In this document: in pieces, positions 40,080 to 49,999 of the stretch
How the letters are laid out: each line of letters opens with the position of its first letter
Numbering within the stretch: the first letter of the stretch is position 1
Assembly: GCA_040880585.1 (NCBI GenBank)
Contig: JBBDID010000003.1
Span: 124,001-188,000 of the forward strand
Direction: 5' to 3'
Origin: Paracrocinitomix sp040880585
Lineage (GTDB): Bacteria > Bacteroidota > Bacteroidia > Flavobacteriales_D > Crocinitomicaceae
DNA: 64,000 nt
Translations under genes and position numbers: made by a program
The notes under the pieces: generated by a model
Seen by the model: the letters and a program-made list of their open reading frames with translations, nothing else
What the model was told of the DNA's origin: nothing
The model's database searches: none

Positions 40080-42176
40080 AGAGATGCGACTCCAGTTGGG
40101 TTTCGATCGCAGCACTTCTTTTAAACATTTTGCCAGTGCTTTGTGCTCCTTTTTTTCAAAAACGGGATCCCTTTCCAGCATTTCTTGCGCCTTAATTCTT
40201 GCTAACTTTACAACTTGTGCATCTCGGGAAAGATCTGCCAGTTTTAAATTGAGAATACCACTCTGTTGTGTTCCCATAATATCACCCGGACCACGCAATT
40301 TTAAATCTACTTCTGAGATTTTAAAGCCGTCATTGGTTTCTACCATGGTTGTTAACCTTTTTTTTGCCTGTTCATTTAATTTATGATCCGTCATTAAAAT
40401 GCAATACGATTGATCAGCACCCCTTCCTACTCGTCCTCTCAATTGATGGAGCTGAGATAAACCAAACTTTTGCGCACTCTCAATGATCATAACAGATGCG
40501 TTGGGTACGTTGACCCCCACTTCAATCACCGTTGTTGCCACCATGATATGTGTATTCCCTTTAACAAACTGTTCCATTTCATAGTCTTTATCCTCCGGTT
40601 TCATTTGTCCGTGAACAATGCTGACCCGATATTTGGGTAAAGGGAACCGCCGTGTAACAGATTCATATCCGTCCATGAGATTCTGGTAATCCAGTTTTTC
40701 AGATTCCTGAATTAAAGGATATACCATATATACCTGCCTGCCTTTTTTGATTTCATCTTCCACAAATTGAAATACATTTAATCGCGCCGATTCAAAACGG
40801 TGTGTTGTTTGAACTGATTTACGTCCGGGGGGTAATTCGTCGATCACAGAAATGTCCAGATCACCGTAAAAAGTAAGGGCAAGCGTGCGCGGAATAGGTG
40901 TAGCCGTCATTACCAATATATGAGGGGGCAGCAGGTTTTTTTTCCACAACTTAGAGCGTTGTGCCACACCAAAACGGTGTTGTTCGTCTATAATCGCAAT
41001 GCCCAGGTCTTTGTACTGTACTACATCTTCCAGCAAAGCATGAGTTCCTACCAGTATGTCAATCTCTCCGGCTTGTAACTGTTGGTGTAATACCTTTCGC
41101 TCAGCCTTTTTTGTCGATCCTGTGAGCAGAGCAATTTTTACGTCCATTTTCTGCAAAAACTTTTGAACTGTCACGTAATGTTGGTTGGCTAAAATTTCAG
41201 TGGGGGCCATAATACAGGCTTGATATCCATTTCCAATAGCAATCAACATCACCATCAAGGCGACTAGGGTTTTTCCACTTCCCACATCTCCCTGTAAAAG
41301 TCGATTCATGTGAATCCCTGAACCAATATCTGCACGAATTTCTTTAATTACTCTTTTTTGTGCATTTGTTAGCTCAAAGGGCAGATGATGGGTATAAAAT
41401 TCATTAAATACGTCGCCTACTTTCTCTAGTTTCAACCCTTTTATCTTCTTTTTGGTGATCTCTTTGCGTATGAGTAGTTCTAGTTGTAATAAAAATAATT
41501 CCTCAAATTTTAAGCGCAATTGTGCCCGTTGTAGATTTTCAAAAGAAGAGGGCGCATGTATTTCTAAAAAAGCTTTTTCCCGGGAGATTAAATTCAGATC
41601 AGCTAACAACCAGGGAGGGATAAACTCATCTATTTTTCCTTTTATCTGAGGAAGTAGCTGTGCGATTGTCCATTCAATACCTTTTGAACTGAACCCAAGG
41701 TTCTGTAGTTTTTCACCCGAATGATAAACGGCTTGTAGCCCCAGTGTATCTTCTTTCTCTCCCTCCAAAAATTCAATTTCGGGATGTGCAATGTTATAGC
41801 GGTTTCCATACTTCTTAGCTTTACCGTATATTTTTACCCACTTATTTACCTCAAGTTTAGGGATGATCCACTTTCCTCCTTTAAACCAAACCAGATCAAT
41901 TTGCCCGCTATCGTCAGCAAAACGAACTTCTAAACGCTTGCTGTTGCCAAACTTCACCTCCTTATACCCCTTGATTTGTCCTTTTAACTGTACAGCGCCT
42001 TCAGTATGAGAAACCTGGCTCACTTTGTGATAAGAAGATTTATCGATATACCGAAAAGGGAAGTAATTAAGTAGGTCTCCAAAATTTAATATACCGGCCT
42101 CTTTTCGTAAAATCTCCCCTCGCTTTGGGCCAACACCTTTTAGGTATTCAATTGGGGTAGATAAGAGGCTATTCAT
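40077..42176 (-). CDS. recG: ATP-dependent DNA helicase RecG
   Basis: A 699-residue RecG, which regresses stalled replication forks and migrates branched DNA. Order of features: N-terminal wedge/OB domain (to about 250; YLKGVGPKRGEIL at 11, GQIDLVWFKGGKW), helicase motif I QGDVGSGKTLVALM near 297, DEQH box (IIDEQHRFG), MTATPIPRTLALT, motif V/VI GQMKPEDKDYEM and LHQLRGRVGRGADQSYCIL, and the terminal RGPGDIMGTQQSG TRG-like region. The last codon and stop lie in a 13-bp repeat end, so the natural C-terminus may have been slightly changed by insertion. Confidence 0.96.
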   Translation of the reverse strand: MNSLLSTPIEYLKGVGPKRGEILRKEAGILNFGDLLNYFPFRYIDKSSYHKVSQVSHTEGAVQLKGQIKGYKEVKFGNSKRLEVRFADDSGQIDLVWFKGGKWIIPKLEVNKWVKIYGKAKKYGNRYNIAHPEIEFLEGEKEDTLGLQAVYHSGEKLQNLGFSSKGIEWTIAQLLPQIKGKIDEFIPPWLLADLNLISREKAFLEIHAPSSFENLQRAQLRLKFEELFLLQLELLIRKEITKKKIKGLKLEKVGDVFNEFYTHHLPFELTNAQKRVIKEIRADIGSGIHMNRLLQGDVGSGKTLVALMVMLIAIGNGYQACIMAPTEILANQHYVTVQKFLQKMDVKIALLTGSTKKAERKVLHQQLQAGEIDILVGTHALLEDVVQYKDLGIAIIDEQHRFGVAQRSKLWKKNLLPPHILVMTATPIPRTLALTFYGDLDISVIDELPPGRKSVQTTHRFESARLNVFQFVEDEIKKGRQVYMVYPLIQESEKLDYQNLMDGYESVTRRFPLPKYRVSIVHGQMKPEDKDYEMEQFVKGNTHIMVATTVIEVGVNVPNASVMIIESAQKFGLSQLHQLRGRVGRGADQSYCILMTDHKLNEQAKKRLTTMVETNDGFKISEVDLKLRGPGDIMGTQQSGILNLKLADLSRDAQVVKLARIKAQEMLERDPVFEKKEHKALAKCLKEVLRSKPNWSRIS

Positions 42177-42216
42177 TCGTTAAAAAATTCCTACATTTAT
42201 AAAACCAAAGTTACGA

Positions 42217-43269
42217 ATGCTAAAGCAATTCTTACAATTTGCCGCCATTTTACTGATTGCGATTCTTCTGTTCGCTTTTCAGAACATTACTCCCGGACGC
42301 TATTCTGTCTATGAGCCGGGCAATAGAATTGAGAAAGAATGGTTAGAGAAAATGTCTGTTTCTGAGGTGTTAATCCAACTGGGAGAAGAAAAACCTTTAC
42401 ACCATGTTGCTACTGTGCATGAGGATTCAGCTAGCATGGGTAAGCAATTCGTTTATTTTGGGAAGTTAAAATCTGACGATAAAGATGTACCCCGCATTTC
42501 AAAATATTTTGTGTGTACTGATTGCCACAATCAAGTACTAGAAACGGATGATCCATCTGATGAATCACCTGATCGTGTTTTACAGTACAGCATGGAAAAT
42601 GACCTTCCTTTTTTACCCGCTTCCACTTTTTATGGAATGTATAATATGGAACATTGGTACAATGGAGATTATGTTAAGAAATACGGTGATTTGGTTAAAC
42701 CGACCAGGGATACACTGACCAATGCCATTCAGTTATGTGCGATTGAATGCTCACAAGGAAGAGCCATGAAAGATTGGGAAATACGCTGTATGCTACATTA
42801 TTATAAAACAATTGAATTGAAAATTTCTGACCTAAAATTCAGTAAGGATGAATTGCTTGATTTGGCTGCTACAGTAGGTGTAAACAATAAGAAGGCCGTT
42901 AAAATACTCAAAAGTAAGTACAATCAAATCAATGATGCGCATTTTGGAACCTCAGAAATCCCAAAAATTCCGGACTATGAACCCAACTTTGAACATGGCA
43001 AATTCATCTACCAAAACGGATGTATGTATTGCCACACCCCGGATAAAAACATGACTAACTTTAAACTGAGCATGAATCAGCTGAATTTTGAATTTTTAGC
43101 ACGAAAAATTGACAAATATAATCAGTATTCTATTCCGCACATTGTACGTTACGGCACCTATGCAGTTGTAGGAAGAAGGCAGTATATGCCCATGTATACT
43201 TACGAGAATATGAGTGAAGAACAGCTACTGGATTTGATCCATTTTGTTAAAACAAAAGCTAACGAATGA
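42217..43269 (+). CDS. Membrane-anchored multiheme c-type cytochrome protein
   Basis: A 350-residue protein with an N-terminal membrane anchor or signal (FLQFAAILLIAILLFAF). Two CXXCH heme sites are visible: CTDCH near 107 and CMYCH near 269, in cytochrome c-like contexts with the second followed by a Met-bearing YMPMYTYENMSEEQLLDLIHFV end. Another conserved Cys pair (LCAIECSQGRAM) sits between. It heads a three-gene overlapping operon with a DUF5777 barrel and an anchor-V T9SS protein with a further CXXCH, suggesting an electron-transfer module at the cell envelope. Confidence 0.82.
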   Translation: MLKQFLQFAAILLIAILLFAFQNITPGRYSVYEPGNRIEKEWLEKMSVSEVLIQLGEEKPLHHVATVHEDSASMGKQFVYFGKLKSDDKDVPRISKYFVCTDCHNQVLETDDPSDESPDRVLQYSMENDLPFLPASTFYGMYNMEHWYNGDYVKKYGDLVKPTRDTLTNAIQLCAIECSQGRAMKDWEIRCMLHYYKTIELKISDLKFSKDELLDLAATVGVNNKKAVKILKSKYNQINDAHFGTSEIPKIPDYEPNFEHGKFIYQNGCMYCHTPDKNMTNFKLSMNQLNFEFLARKIDKYNQYSIPHIVRYGTYAVVGRRQYMPMYTYENMSEEQLLDLIHFVKTKANE

Positions 43270-44117
43270 AAAAAAAATTGATAATAATGTTGCTTTTTTG
43301 CTGGGGATTTCAAGGATTTTCTCAGGAACTTGTACACAACACTTTTGCTGCTACCAGAGTGATTAACAATCATTCTAATATAATGCTCCCCAAACAGACA
43401 CTGGAGTTCATTGTTGCACATAAGTTTGGAGATATTGCCGGAAGCAATGGAGGGTTACAAAATTTTTATGGGTTTGATAATTTAGCTGATGTCCGTATCG
43501 CCTTTGAATATGGAATTTTAGATCAATTAGATATTGGGTTGGGAAGATGCAAAGGGGTAGGCACACGAACTCAGCTGTTGGATGGTTATGCAAAATATAG
43601 CATATTACAACAAAAAACTACTAAAATTCCAATATCAATAACCTATGTCAGTTCCCTGGTTTTGGCGTATGGGAAAGCAACTGCAGATAGCACTTCTGTA
43701 ACTTCGTACCCTAAATTTTTGAATCGGTTTATTTTTACCAATCAGCTGCTCTTTACACGTAAATTTAGTGACCGTTTTTCCTGGCAAATTAACGCCGGCT
43801 ATAACCACCGAAATTTTGTGGAGTTTAATGATCAGAACGGACTCTTTTTTGCAGGAACCTCAGCGAGATTTAGAATCACTAAATTTTTAGCTCTTTTAGG
43901 CGAGTACAATTATGTTTTTCATCCTTCATCAAACAATAGACACGTTGATCCATTAAGTTTTGGAGTAGAAATACAAACGGGTGGACACGTTTTTGCGTTA
44001 CACTTTTCAAATGCACAGGCATTAAATGAAAACATTTTTATTCCTAATACAACATCTAACTGGCTAGATGGAGGATTTCGATTTGGTTTCTCTATTAACA
44101 GACAATTTAAGTTATGA
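43266..44117 (+). CDS. DUF5777 beta-barrel protein
   Basis: A 283-residue outer-membrane barrel candidate: signal peptide MKKKLIIMLLFCWGFQGFSQ, then DUF5777 features NTFAATRVINNHSNIMLPKQTLEFIVAHKFG, NLADVRIAFEYGILDQLDIGLGR and alternating strands to the C-terminal GFSINRQFKL. The ATG overlaps the stop of the cytochrome gene (ATGA) and its own stop overlaps the next start. The family often accompanies cytochromes and catalase-like redox proteins; its function is unknown. Confidence 0.85.
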   Translation: MKKKLIIMLLFCWGFQGFSQELVHNTFAATRVINNHSNIMLPKQTLEFIVAHKFGDIAGSNGGLQNFYGFDNLADVRIAFEYGILDQLDIGLGRCKGVGTRTQLLDGYAKYSILQQKTTKIPISITYVSSLVLAYGKATADSTSVTSYPKFLNRFIFTNQLLFTRKFSDRFSWQINAGYNHRNFVEFNDQNGLFFAGTSARFRITKFLALLGEYNYVFHPSSNNRHVDPLSFGVEIQTGGHVFALHFSNAQALNENIFIPNTTSNWLDGGFRFGFSINRQFKL

Positions 44118-44968
44118 TGAAATTCTTACTTTTTATTTTAACAGGGGCAATTTTGGGATATTCTTTGAATAGTTCAAAAGGTGAGTTGACAAAGTATCAT
44201 GCAGATGGTTATGACGAATTAAATTTCCCTCAAAATCCACCCCTTGAAAAAACCGGAGCTCCCGGAGAAGTAAACTGTACCGATTGTCATAGTGGTACAA
44301 CTCAATCTGCTGCCGGTACGATTACCTATGATTTTTCAGATCCAAACAACGAATACATTCCGGGACAGAGTTATACTGTGAGCCTTTCAATTGTTGCAGG
44401 GGCAAGAAACGGTTTTGAAATGACAATTTTAGATGCAAGTAATACAGCTGCAGGAACCTTTACTGCCGGTACAAATACTTCTACGGCTTCTTCGGGAGGA
44501 CGAGAATATATCAGGCATTCGGCTTCAGACGGAATTACATCTTGGTCATTTACATGGAATGCACCCTCAACAGATATGGGGAACTTAACTGCTTACTACG
44601 CTTTTAACGAAACAAATAACAATGGGACAAATCAAGGGGATCAAATTTACCTGGGACAGGAGACGATTTTAATCCATCCAATGGCTTCTGTTACTGATTT
44701 GGAAAAATTAGAGAATAAATTTTCGGTAGTTGTGGATCAAAGCAGTAAGCAAGTGAAATTGAATTATCATGTCCTGAATATTTCCGGCGTTCAACTCAAT
44801 GTCATTGATCTGTCAGGAAAATTGATTTACCGGGAATCTTTGGGAGATAAACCTAAAGGAAACTATCAACATACCCTTGACTACTCAACCTTTGATAAAG
44901 GAGGCGTCTACTTTGTTTCTCTGTTAATTGGGAATTATGCTCTGGATCAAAAAGTGTATTTGGAGTGA
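44114..44968 (+). CDS. Choice-of-anchor V protein with CXXCH and T9SS tail
   Basis: A 284-residue exported protein: signal peptide (to about 19), a CTDCH heme-like motif near 55 in GAPGEVNCTDCHSGTTQ, a beta-sandwich reeler-like 'choice-of-anchor V' domain (about 70-190, GARNGFEMTILDAS...YIRHSASDGITSWSFTWNAP), and a C-terminal T9SS type A sorting domain (about 200-284: LSGKLIYRESL, FDKGGVYFVSLL). It is thus sent through T9SS to the cell surface. It is the third gene of the overlapping operon with the cytochrome and DUF5777 genes. Confidence 0.87.
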   Translation: MMKFLLFILTGAILGYSLNSSKGELTKYHADGYDELNFPQNPPLEKTGAPGEVNCTDCHSGTTQSAAGTITYDFSDPNNEYIPGQSYTVSLSIVAGARNGFEMTILDASNTAAGTFTAGTNTSTASSGGREYIRHSASDGITSWSFTWNAPSTDMGNLTAYYAFNETNNNGTNQGDQIYLGQETILIHPMASVTDLEKLENKFSVVVDQSSKQVKLNYHVLNISGVQLNVIDLSGKLIYRESLGDKPKGNYQHTLDYSTFDKGGVYFVSLLIGNYALDQKVYLE

Positions 44969-45029
44969 AATTTACCGAGCGTGTTAATATTTAATAGCTG
45001 CCAAGTTTTCAGACCTATCTTTTGTGTTC

Positions 45030-45037
45030 TATATTTG
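45030..45037 (+). promoter_or_regulatory. Putative -7 box for pgk
   Basis: TATATTTG matches TAnnTTTG 24 bases before the pgk ATG. No convincing TTTG -33 box at 19-20 bases upstream. Confidence 0.4.
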
Positions 45038-45060
45038 TTTCAACCATTTTTCGAATGAAC

Positions 45061-46254
45061 ATGAAAGATATCGCTACATTTGATTTTAAGGATAAACGTG
45101 CATTGATACGCGTTGATTTTAATGTCCCTTTAAATAAAGAGAAGGGTGAGGTAACTGACGATACCAGAATTAAAGCCGCAGTTCCTACCATTAAAAAAGT
45201 GCTGGATGGCGGGGGAAGTGTAGTATTGATGTCGCACTTAGGTCGTCCAAAAAACATCCCTGAAGATAAATATTCATTATTAAATATCCTTTCTAAGGTG
45301 GAAGAAAATTTGGGAAGAGAAGTGAAATTTGCGGCTGATTGTATAGGAATTCACGCTTTTGAAAAGTCGGCGGCATTAAAAGCCGGAGAGGTTTTACTGC
45401 TTGAAAATTTACGATTTCATGAAGGAGAAAAAAAAGGCAGCCGGGAAATGGCTGAAAAGTTAGCCAAACATGGAGATGTGTATATCAATGACGCTTTCGG
45501 AACGGCACATAGAGCACATGCGTCTACGGCAGTAATCGCGGATTTTTTTCCTGAAAATAAAATGTTTGGTTTGTTGATCGAACAAGAGATCCGAAGTGTG
45601 GATAAATTTATGCATTCTAATGAAAAACCACTTACGGCTATAGTAGGAGGAGCAAAAGTATCGTCAAAAATATCGGTAATTACCAACTTACTCAATAAAG
45701 TAGATCACTTGATTATTGGCGGAGGAATGGCCTATACTTTTGTAAAGGCATTGGGTGGAGAAGTGGGGAAATCGCTAGTCGAAGAAGACTTTTTGGAGAC
45801 GGCAAAAGAGATTTTAACGGAAGCAAAATCCAAAGGCGTAAAGATCCATTTACCCACAGATACTGTGGTGGCAGATGAATTTTCAAAAGAAGCCAATGTG
45901 AAAACTGTAAACACAGATGAAATTCCTGAGAATTGGATGGGGTTGGATATTGGAAGCCGTAGTATCAATCGGTTTATTCAGGTAATCATAGAGTCAAAGC
46001 AGGTTTTATGGAACGGACCTATGGGGGTGTTTGAAATGGAAAAATTTCAAGAAGGCACTAAAAAAATCGCCATAGCAGTAGCAGAGGTTACTGAAAAAGG
46101 CGTGTTTACACTTGTTGGAGGAGGGGATAGTGTGGCTGCAATAAATAAATTCGGATTAGCAAATAAAGTAAGCCATGTCTCTACCGGGGGAGGTGCCATG
46201 CTAGAGTATTTAGAGGGGAAAACCCTGCCCGGAATCGCAGCAATTAAAAAATAA
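45061..46254 (+). CDS. pgk: Phosphoglycerate kinase
   Basis: A 397-residue glycolytic kinase (1,3-bisphosphoglycerate + ADP to 3-phosphoglycerate + ATP). Signatures: ALIRVDFNVPLN, SHLGRPKN, VLLLENLRFHEGEKKG, NDAFGTAHRAHAS, VVGGAKVSSKI-like AIVGGAKVSSKISVI, NGPMGVFEMEKF and the C-terminal GGGDSVAAINKFG, STGGGAMLEYLEG. Start ATG 45061 was chosen over upstream in-frame ATGs because it gives the standard N-terminus MKDIATFDFK. Followed immediately by murF. Confidence 0.96.
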   Translation: MKDIATFDFKDKRALIRVDFNVPLNKEKGEVTDDTRIKAAVPTIKKVLDGGGSVVLMSHLGRPKNIPEDKYSLLNILSKVEENLGREVKFAADCIGIHAFEKSAALKAGEVLLLENLRFHEGEKKGSREMAEKLAKHGDVYINDAFGTAHRAHASTAVIADFFPENKMFGLLIEQEIRSVDKFMHSNEKPLTAIVGGAKVSSKISVITNLLNKVDHLIIGGGMAYTFVKALGGEVGKSLVEEDFLETAKEILTEAKSKGVKIHLPTDTVVADEFSKEANVKTVNTDEIPENWMGLDIGSRSINRFIQVIIESKQVLWNGPMGVFEMEKFQEGTKKIAIAVAEVTEKGVFTLVGGGDSVAAINKFGLANKVSHVSTGGGAMLEYLEGKTLPGIAAIKK

Positions 46255-47535
46255 ATGAAAATAGAAGAATTATACCGTTTGTTTTTAGCGGCTGATGGAA
46301 TATCTACAGACACTAGAAAACTAAAAAAAAACACCCTTTTTTTTGCTTTAAAAGGTGCCAATTTCAATGGAAACGAGTTTGCTCTAGAGGCAATAAAATC
46401 AGGATGTACGTATGCGATTGTGGATGAAGAACAATACGCTCAACACGACAAATGTATTTTGGTAAAGAACGTCTTAACTACTTTACAAAAACTCGCCAAT
46501 CATCACAGAATGCAATTCAACATTCCTGTTTTGGCGATTACCGGAAGTAATGGTAAAACCACCACCAAAGAACTGATTGGAAGTGTACTGAAAAAGAAAT
46601 ATAATCTACTGATGACAGAAGGCAATCTCAATAACCACTTAGGTGTACCTTTCACTTTGTTAAAATTAACAAAAGAGCATGACTTTGCAGTGATTGAAAT
46701 GGGGGCCAATAAACCCGGAGACATTCATGAACTGGCAGAGATTGCAGCGCCTAATTACGGCTTAATAACCAATATCGGGGCAGCGCACCTGGAAGGGTTT
46801 GGCTCTTTTGAAGGTGTATTAAATACAAAAACCGAGTTGTACAGGTATCTTGAAGAGCAGGGAGGAATGATTTTTATAAATCAGGATGATGCTGTGCTCA
46901 AAGGAAAATTACCGGATGTTGAAACCTATACCTATGGAGAGCATTCAGCTGATATTATCGGAGAAATGGGGGAATTAAATCCCTTCGTTAGTTTTCGTTG
47001 GAGAAGTAAACAGGTGACTTCGGATCTTATTGAAACCAAATTAATAGGGAAATATAATTTCACCAATTTTTTAGCAGCTGTTGCAGTAGGTCATTACTTT
47101 AAGGTTGCTAAATCTGATATTGCAGAAGCACTATCAGACTACACCCCTTCAAATAATCGATCGCAAATCCAAAAAACAGATAGAAATACCTTGATTGTTG
47201 ATTGTTATAATGCAAATGTGACATCCATGAAAGCTGCTATTGAAAGTTTGGTAGAAACAAATCACGACCAAAAGCTAGCAATTCTTGGTGATATGCTTGA
47301 GTTAGGGAAATATTCAAAAGATGAACACCAAAACATAGTTGACTTTTTAAATAAGAATGAGTTAGAAGCGGTGTTGGTAGGCAAAGAGTTTGGTAAGACG
47401 GTATCATCTTTTCCTGTCTATTCGGATTACAAAGCAGTAATTGAACAAGCAGGTCTGGAGAAACTTTCAAATGCTCTTGTATTGATTAAAGGATCCAGAG
47501 GTATTCGTTTGGAAAACCTCATTGAAGTACTTTGA
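46255..47535 (+). CDS. murF: UDP-N-acetylmuramoyl-tripeptide--D-alanyl-D-alanine ligase
   Basis: A 426-residue Mur ligase that adds D-Ala-D-Ala to the UDP-MurNAc-tripeptide in cytoplasmic peptidoglycan synthesis. N-terminal domain with STDTRKLKKNTLFFALKGANFNG, central ATP site ITGSNGKTTTKELIGS, NNHLGVPFTLLKL, EMGANKPGDIHELAEIAAPNYGLITNIGAAHLEGFGS, and a C-terminal domain with DCYNANVTSMKAAIESL and LGDMLELGKYS. The ATG directly follows the pgk stop, so the two share a transcript. Confidence 0.94.
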   Translation: MKIEELYRLFLAADGISTDTRKLKKNTLFFALKGANFNGNEFALEAIKSGCTYAIVDEEQYAQHDKCILVKNVLTTLQKLANHHRMQFNIPVLAITGSNGKTTTKELIGSVLKKKYNLLMTEGNLNNHLGVPFTLLKLTKEHDFAVIEMGANKPGDIHELAEIAAPNYGLITNIGAAHLEGFGSFEGVLNTKTELYRYLEEQGGMIFINQDDAVLKGKLPDVETYTYGEHSADIIGEMGELNPFVSFRWRSKQVTSDLIETKLIGKYNFTNFLAAVAVGHYFKVAKSDIAEALSDYTPSNNRSQIQKTDRNTLIVDCYNANVTSMKAAIESLVETNHDQKLAILGDMLELGKYSKDEHQNIVDFLNKNELEAVLVGKEFGKTVSSFPVYSDYKAVIEQAGLEKLSNALVLIKGSRGIRLENLIEVL

Positions 47536-47553
47536 AGGCAGCAAAATGAAAGA

Positions 47554-48696
47554 CTAATCCTTCAAAACATCTCTTGAAATAACAATTTTCTGGATTTCAG
47601 ATGTTCCCTCATAAATTTGAGTAATCTTAGCATCCCGCATTAATCGCTCAACATGGTACTCTCTAACATATCCGTATCCGCCGTGGATCTGTACTGCTTC
47701 TGAAGTAACAGATTGCGCAATTTCAGAAGCAAAAAGTTTTGCCATAGAAGCCTCTGCTGCGAACTCTTTTCCCTGATCTTTCAGACTGGCCGCACGCAAG
47801 CACATGAGCCTTGCTGCTTCTACATTTGTTGCCATATCAGCCAGTTTAAAAGCAATGGCTTGATGCTTGTGAATCTCTTTTCCAAAGGTCTTTCTTTCTT
47901 TTGAATACTGAATGGCCAGTTCCAATGCCCCGGACGCAATTCCCAAAGCTTGTGACGCAATTCCTATTCTCCCGCCACCTAGCGTCTGCATGGCAAATTT
48001 AAAACCAAATCCTTCTTCACCAATCCTGTTTTCTTTCGGTACTTTGACGTCATTAAAGATCAAGGTATGCGTATCTGACCCTCTGATCCCCATTTTATCT
48101 TCTTTTTCTCCAACTATAAAACCATCCATGCCCCGCTCTAGAATCAGGCAGTTTATACCGTGATGCTTTTTTTCTTTATCGGTTTGACACATCACCAAAT
48201 AAATAGAAGCCGAACTTCCGTTAGTAATCCAGTTTTTTGTGCCGTTGAGTAAATAATAATCGCCTTTATCTTCAGCAGTTGTGCGTTGTGAAGTAGCATC
48301 TGAACCGGCTTCAGGCTCTGACAAACAAAAAGCACCGATTTTTTCCCCTTCCGCTATCGACCTCAAGTATTTTTCTTTTTGCTCTTCTGATCCAAATCGC
48401 TCTAATCCCCAACATACCAAAGAATTGTTAACAGACATACACACTGAAGTAGAGGCGTCTATTTTTGAAATCTCTTCCATAGCCAATACATAGGACACAG
48501 TATCCATTCCACCACCTCCATATTTGGGGTCAACCATCATCCCAAAAAAACCTAATTTACCCAACTGTTTGATCTCTTCTTCCGGAAATTTAGCTTGAAT
48601 ATCTCTTTCAATAACTCCTGGTTTTAATACATTCTGGGCAAAATCTCGCGCTGCATTTTTAACAGCTAATTGTTCTTCTGTAAGTTTAAAATTCAT
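47554..48696 (-). CDS. Acyl-CoA dehydrogenase
   Basis: A 380-residue flavoprotein of the short/medium-chain acyl-CoA dehydrogenase family. Start at MNFKLTEEQLAVKNAARDF (48696) gives the family N-terminus; the frame is open to 48759. Signatures: AFCLSEPEAGSDATSQRTTA, WITNGSSASIYLVM, QTLGGGRIGIASQALGIA, RKTFGKEIHKHQAI, QIHGGYGYVREYHVERLMRDAKITQIYEGTSEIQ with catalytic Glu in YEGTSE (C-terminal). Probably butyryl-CoA type acting in fatty or amino-acid degradation; chain length cannot be fixed. Confidence 0.93.
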   Translation of the reverse strand: MNFKLTEEQLAVKNAARDFAQNVLKPGVIERDIQAKFPEEEIKQLGKLGFFGMMVDPKYGGGGMDTVSYVLAMEEISKIDASTSVCMSVNNSLVCWGLERFGSEEQKEKYLRSIAEGEKIGAFCLSEPEAGSDATSQRTTAEDKGDYYLLNGTKNWITNGSSASIYLVMCQTDKEKKHHGINCLILERGMDGFIVGEKEDKMGIRGSDTHTLIFNDVKVPKENRIGEEGFGFKFAMQTLGGGRIGIASQALGIASGALELAIQYSKERKTFGKEIHKHQAIAFKLADMATNVEAARLMCLRAASLKDQGKEFAAEASMAKLFASEIAQSVTSEAVQIHGGYGYVREYHVERLMRDAKITQIYEGTSEIQKIVISRDVLKD

Positions 48697-48853
48697 GGTT
48701 GAATGTTTCTTAATTGGTTTTTTAATGCCGGTATAAAGCACTGCGGCAAATTTAACCATTAATTAATAATTTTATTTGTTCATTTCATATAAATTGCTGC
48801 TTTTACAATATCTTTTAGCAGATGATTTATCCAATTGTATACACTAAAACAGT

Positions 48854-49933
48854 ATGAGTCAAGAATTAACGGTGGTAGGAGTGATGTCGGGAACTTCGTT
48901 GGATGGTGTTGATGTTTGTTGTGTGCGGTTCTTTTCTTCGGGAAATACATTTAATTTTGAATGGATCGCCGCTGAGACCTTTGATTATTCATTGCCATGG
49001 AAAAAAGATTTACAACAGGCATTTCACCTTGATCAACAGGCATTGAATGAGTTGAATGTCAAATATGGGAGATACCTGGGAGAGTTGATAGCAGATTTTC
49101 TACGTAAATATAAATTGGATCAGGTAGACCTCATTGGGTCACATGGACACACAATATTTCATCAACCGGATCAAGGAATTACTTTACAAATAGGAGACGG
49201 GAAGGAAATTTGTAAGAAAACACAGATCAAAACGGTTTCTGATTTTCGTTCACTGGATGTTCGATTGGGAGGACAAGGAGCTCCACTTGTTCCCATTGGC
49301 GATCAATTGCTGTTTAGTGATTATGAAGCTTGTTTAAATTTAGGAGGAATTGCAAATATTAGTTTTGATAAGAAGGGAAGCCGTATCGCCTTTGATATTT
49401 GTCCCTGTAATCTCCCCTTGAATAAAATTGCGCAGGAAGTCTTTGGTACAGATTACGATAGAGGCGGTGAAGTAGCCAAAAGTGGCCGGGTGAATAATGA
49501 TTTACTGACACAATTAAATCAACTTCCCTACTATCAACAGTCTTTCCCAAAATCATTAGGGGTAGAGTGGTTGAACGAAAATTTTTATCCTCTTTTAGAC
49601 AAAAAGGATCTAAAACCTGAAGATCTTTTACGCACCATTGTTGAGCATGAAACCGATCAGATTTCAGAAATTTTGAATGTATTTTCGATTAAAAACTGTT
49701 TGATTACAGGGGGAGGGGCATTAAATACCTTCTTCATGGAAAAATTAAAGGAGAAAACAACTTCAAAAATTGAACAACCGGATACAAGACTAATTCATTT
49801 TAAGGAGGCATTGATTTTTGCATTTTTAGCGTACTTAAGGGTTCAAAATAAGATCAATACCCTTGCCTCTGTTACTGGAGCTAGTCGGGATTCAACCGGA
49901 GGTGTACTTCATGTACTGGAAAATGAAATATAA
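48854..49933 (+). CDS. anmK: Anhydro-N-acetylmuramic acid kinase
   Basis: A 359-residue AnmK. It hydrolyses and phosphorylates 1,6-anhydro-MurNAc to MurNAc-6-phosphate for cell-wall recycling. Signatures: GVMSGTSLDGVDV at 8-20, GSHGHTIFHQP, QIGDGKEI, DFRSLDVRLGGQGAPLVPIGD with the catalytic Asp, NLGGIANISF, and C-terminal LITGGGALNTFFMEKL. Length is in the family range. Monocistronic position between divergent acyl-CoA dehydrogenase and the gdh gene. Confidence 0.94.
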   Translation: MSQELTVVGVMSGTSLDGVDVCCVRFFSSGNTFNFEWIAAETFDYSLPWKKDLQQAFHLDQQALNELNVKYGRYLGELIADFLRKYKLDQVDLIGSHGHTIFHQPDQGITLQIGDGKEICKKTQIKTVSDFRSLDVRLGGQGAPLVPIGDQLLFSDYEACLNLGGIANISFDKKGSRIAFDICPCNLPLNKIAQEVFGTDYDRGGEVAKSGRVNNDLLTQLNQLPYYQQSFPKSLGVEWLNENFYPLLDKKDLKPEDLLRTIVEHETDQISEILNVFSIKNCLITGGGALNTFFMEKLKEKTTSKIEQPDTRLIHFKEALIFAFLAYLRVQNKINTLASVTGASRDSTGGVLHVLENEI

Positions 49934-49999
49934 GGGATAATTGTCAGAGATGATTTCAAGTGAAAATCTTTCTTATTTTTGCGCAGAAAAAATTTCCAA

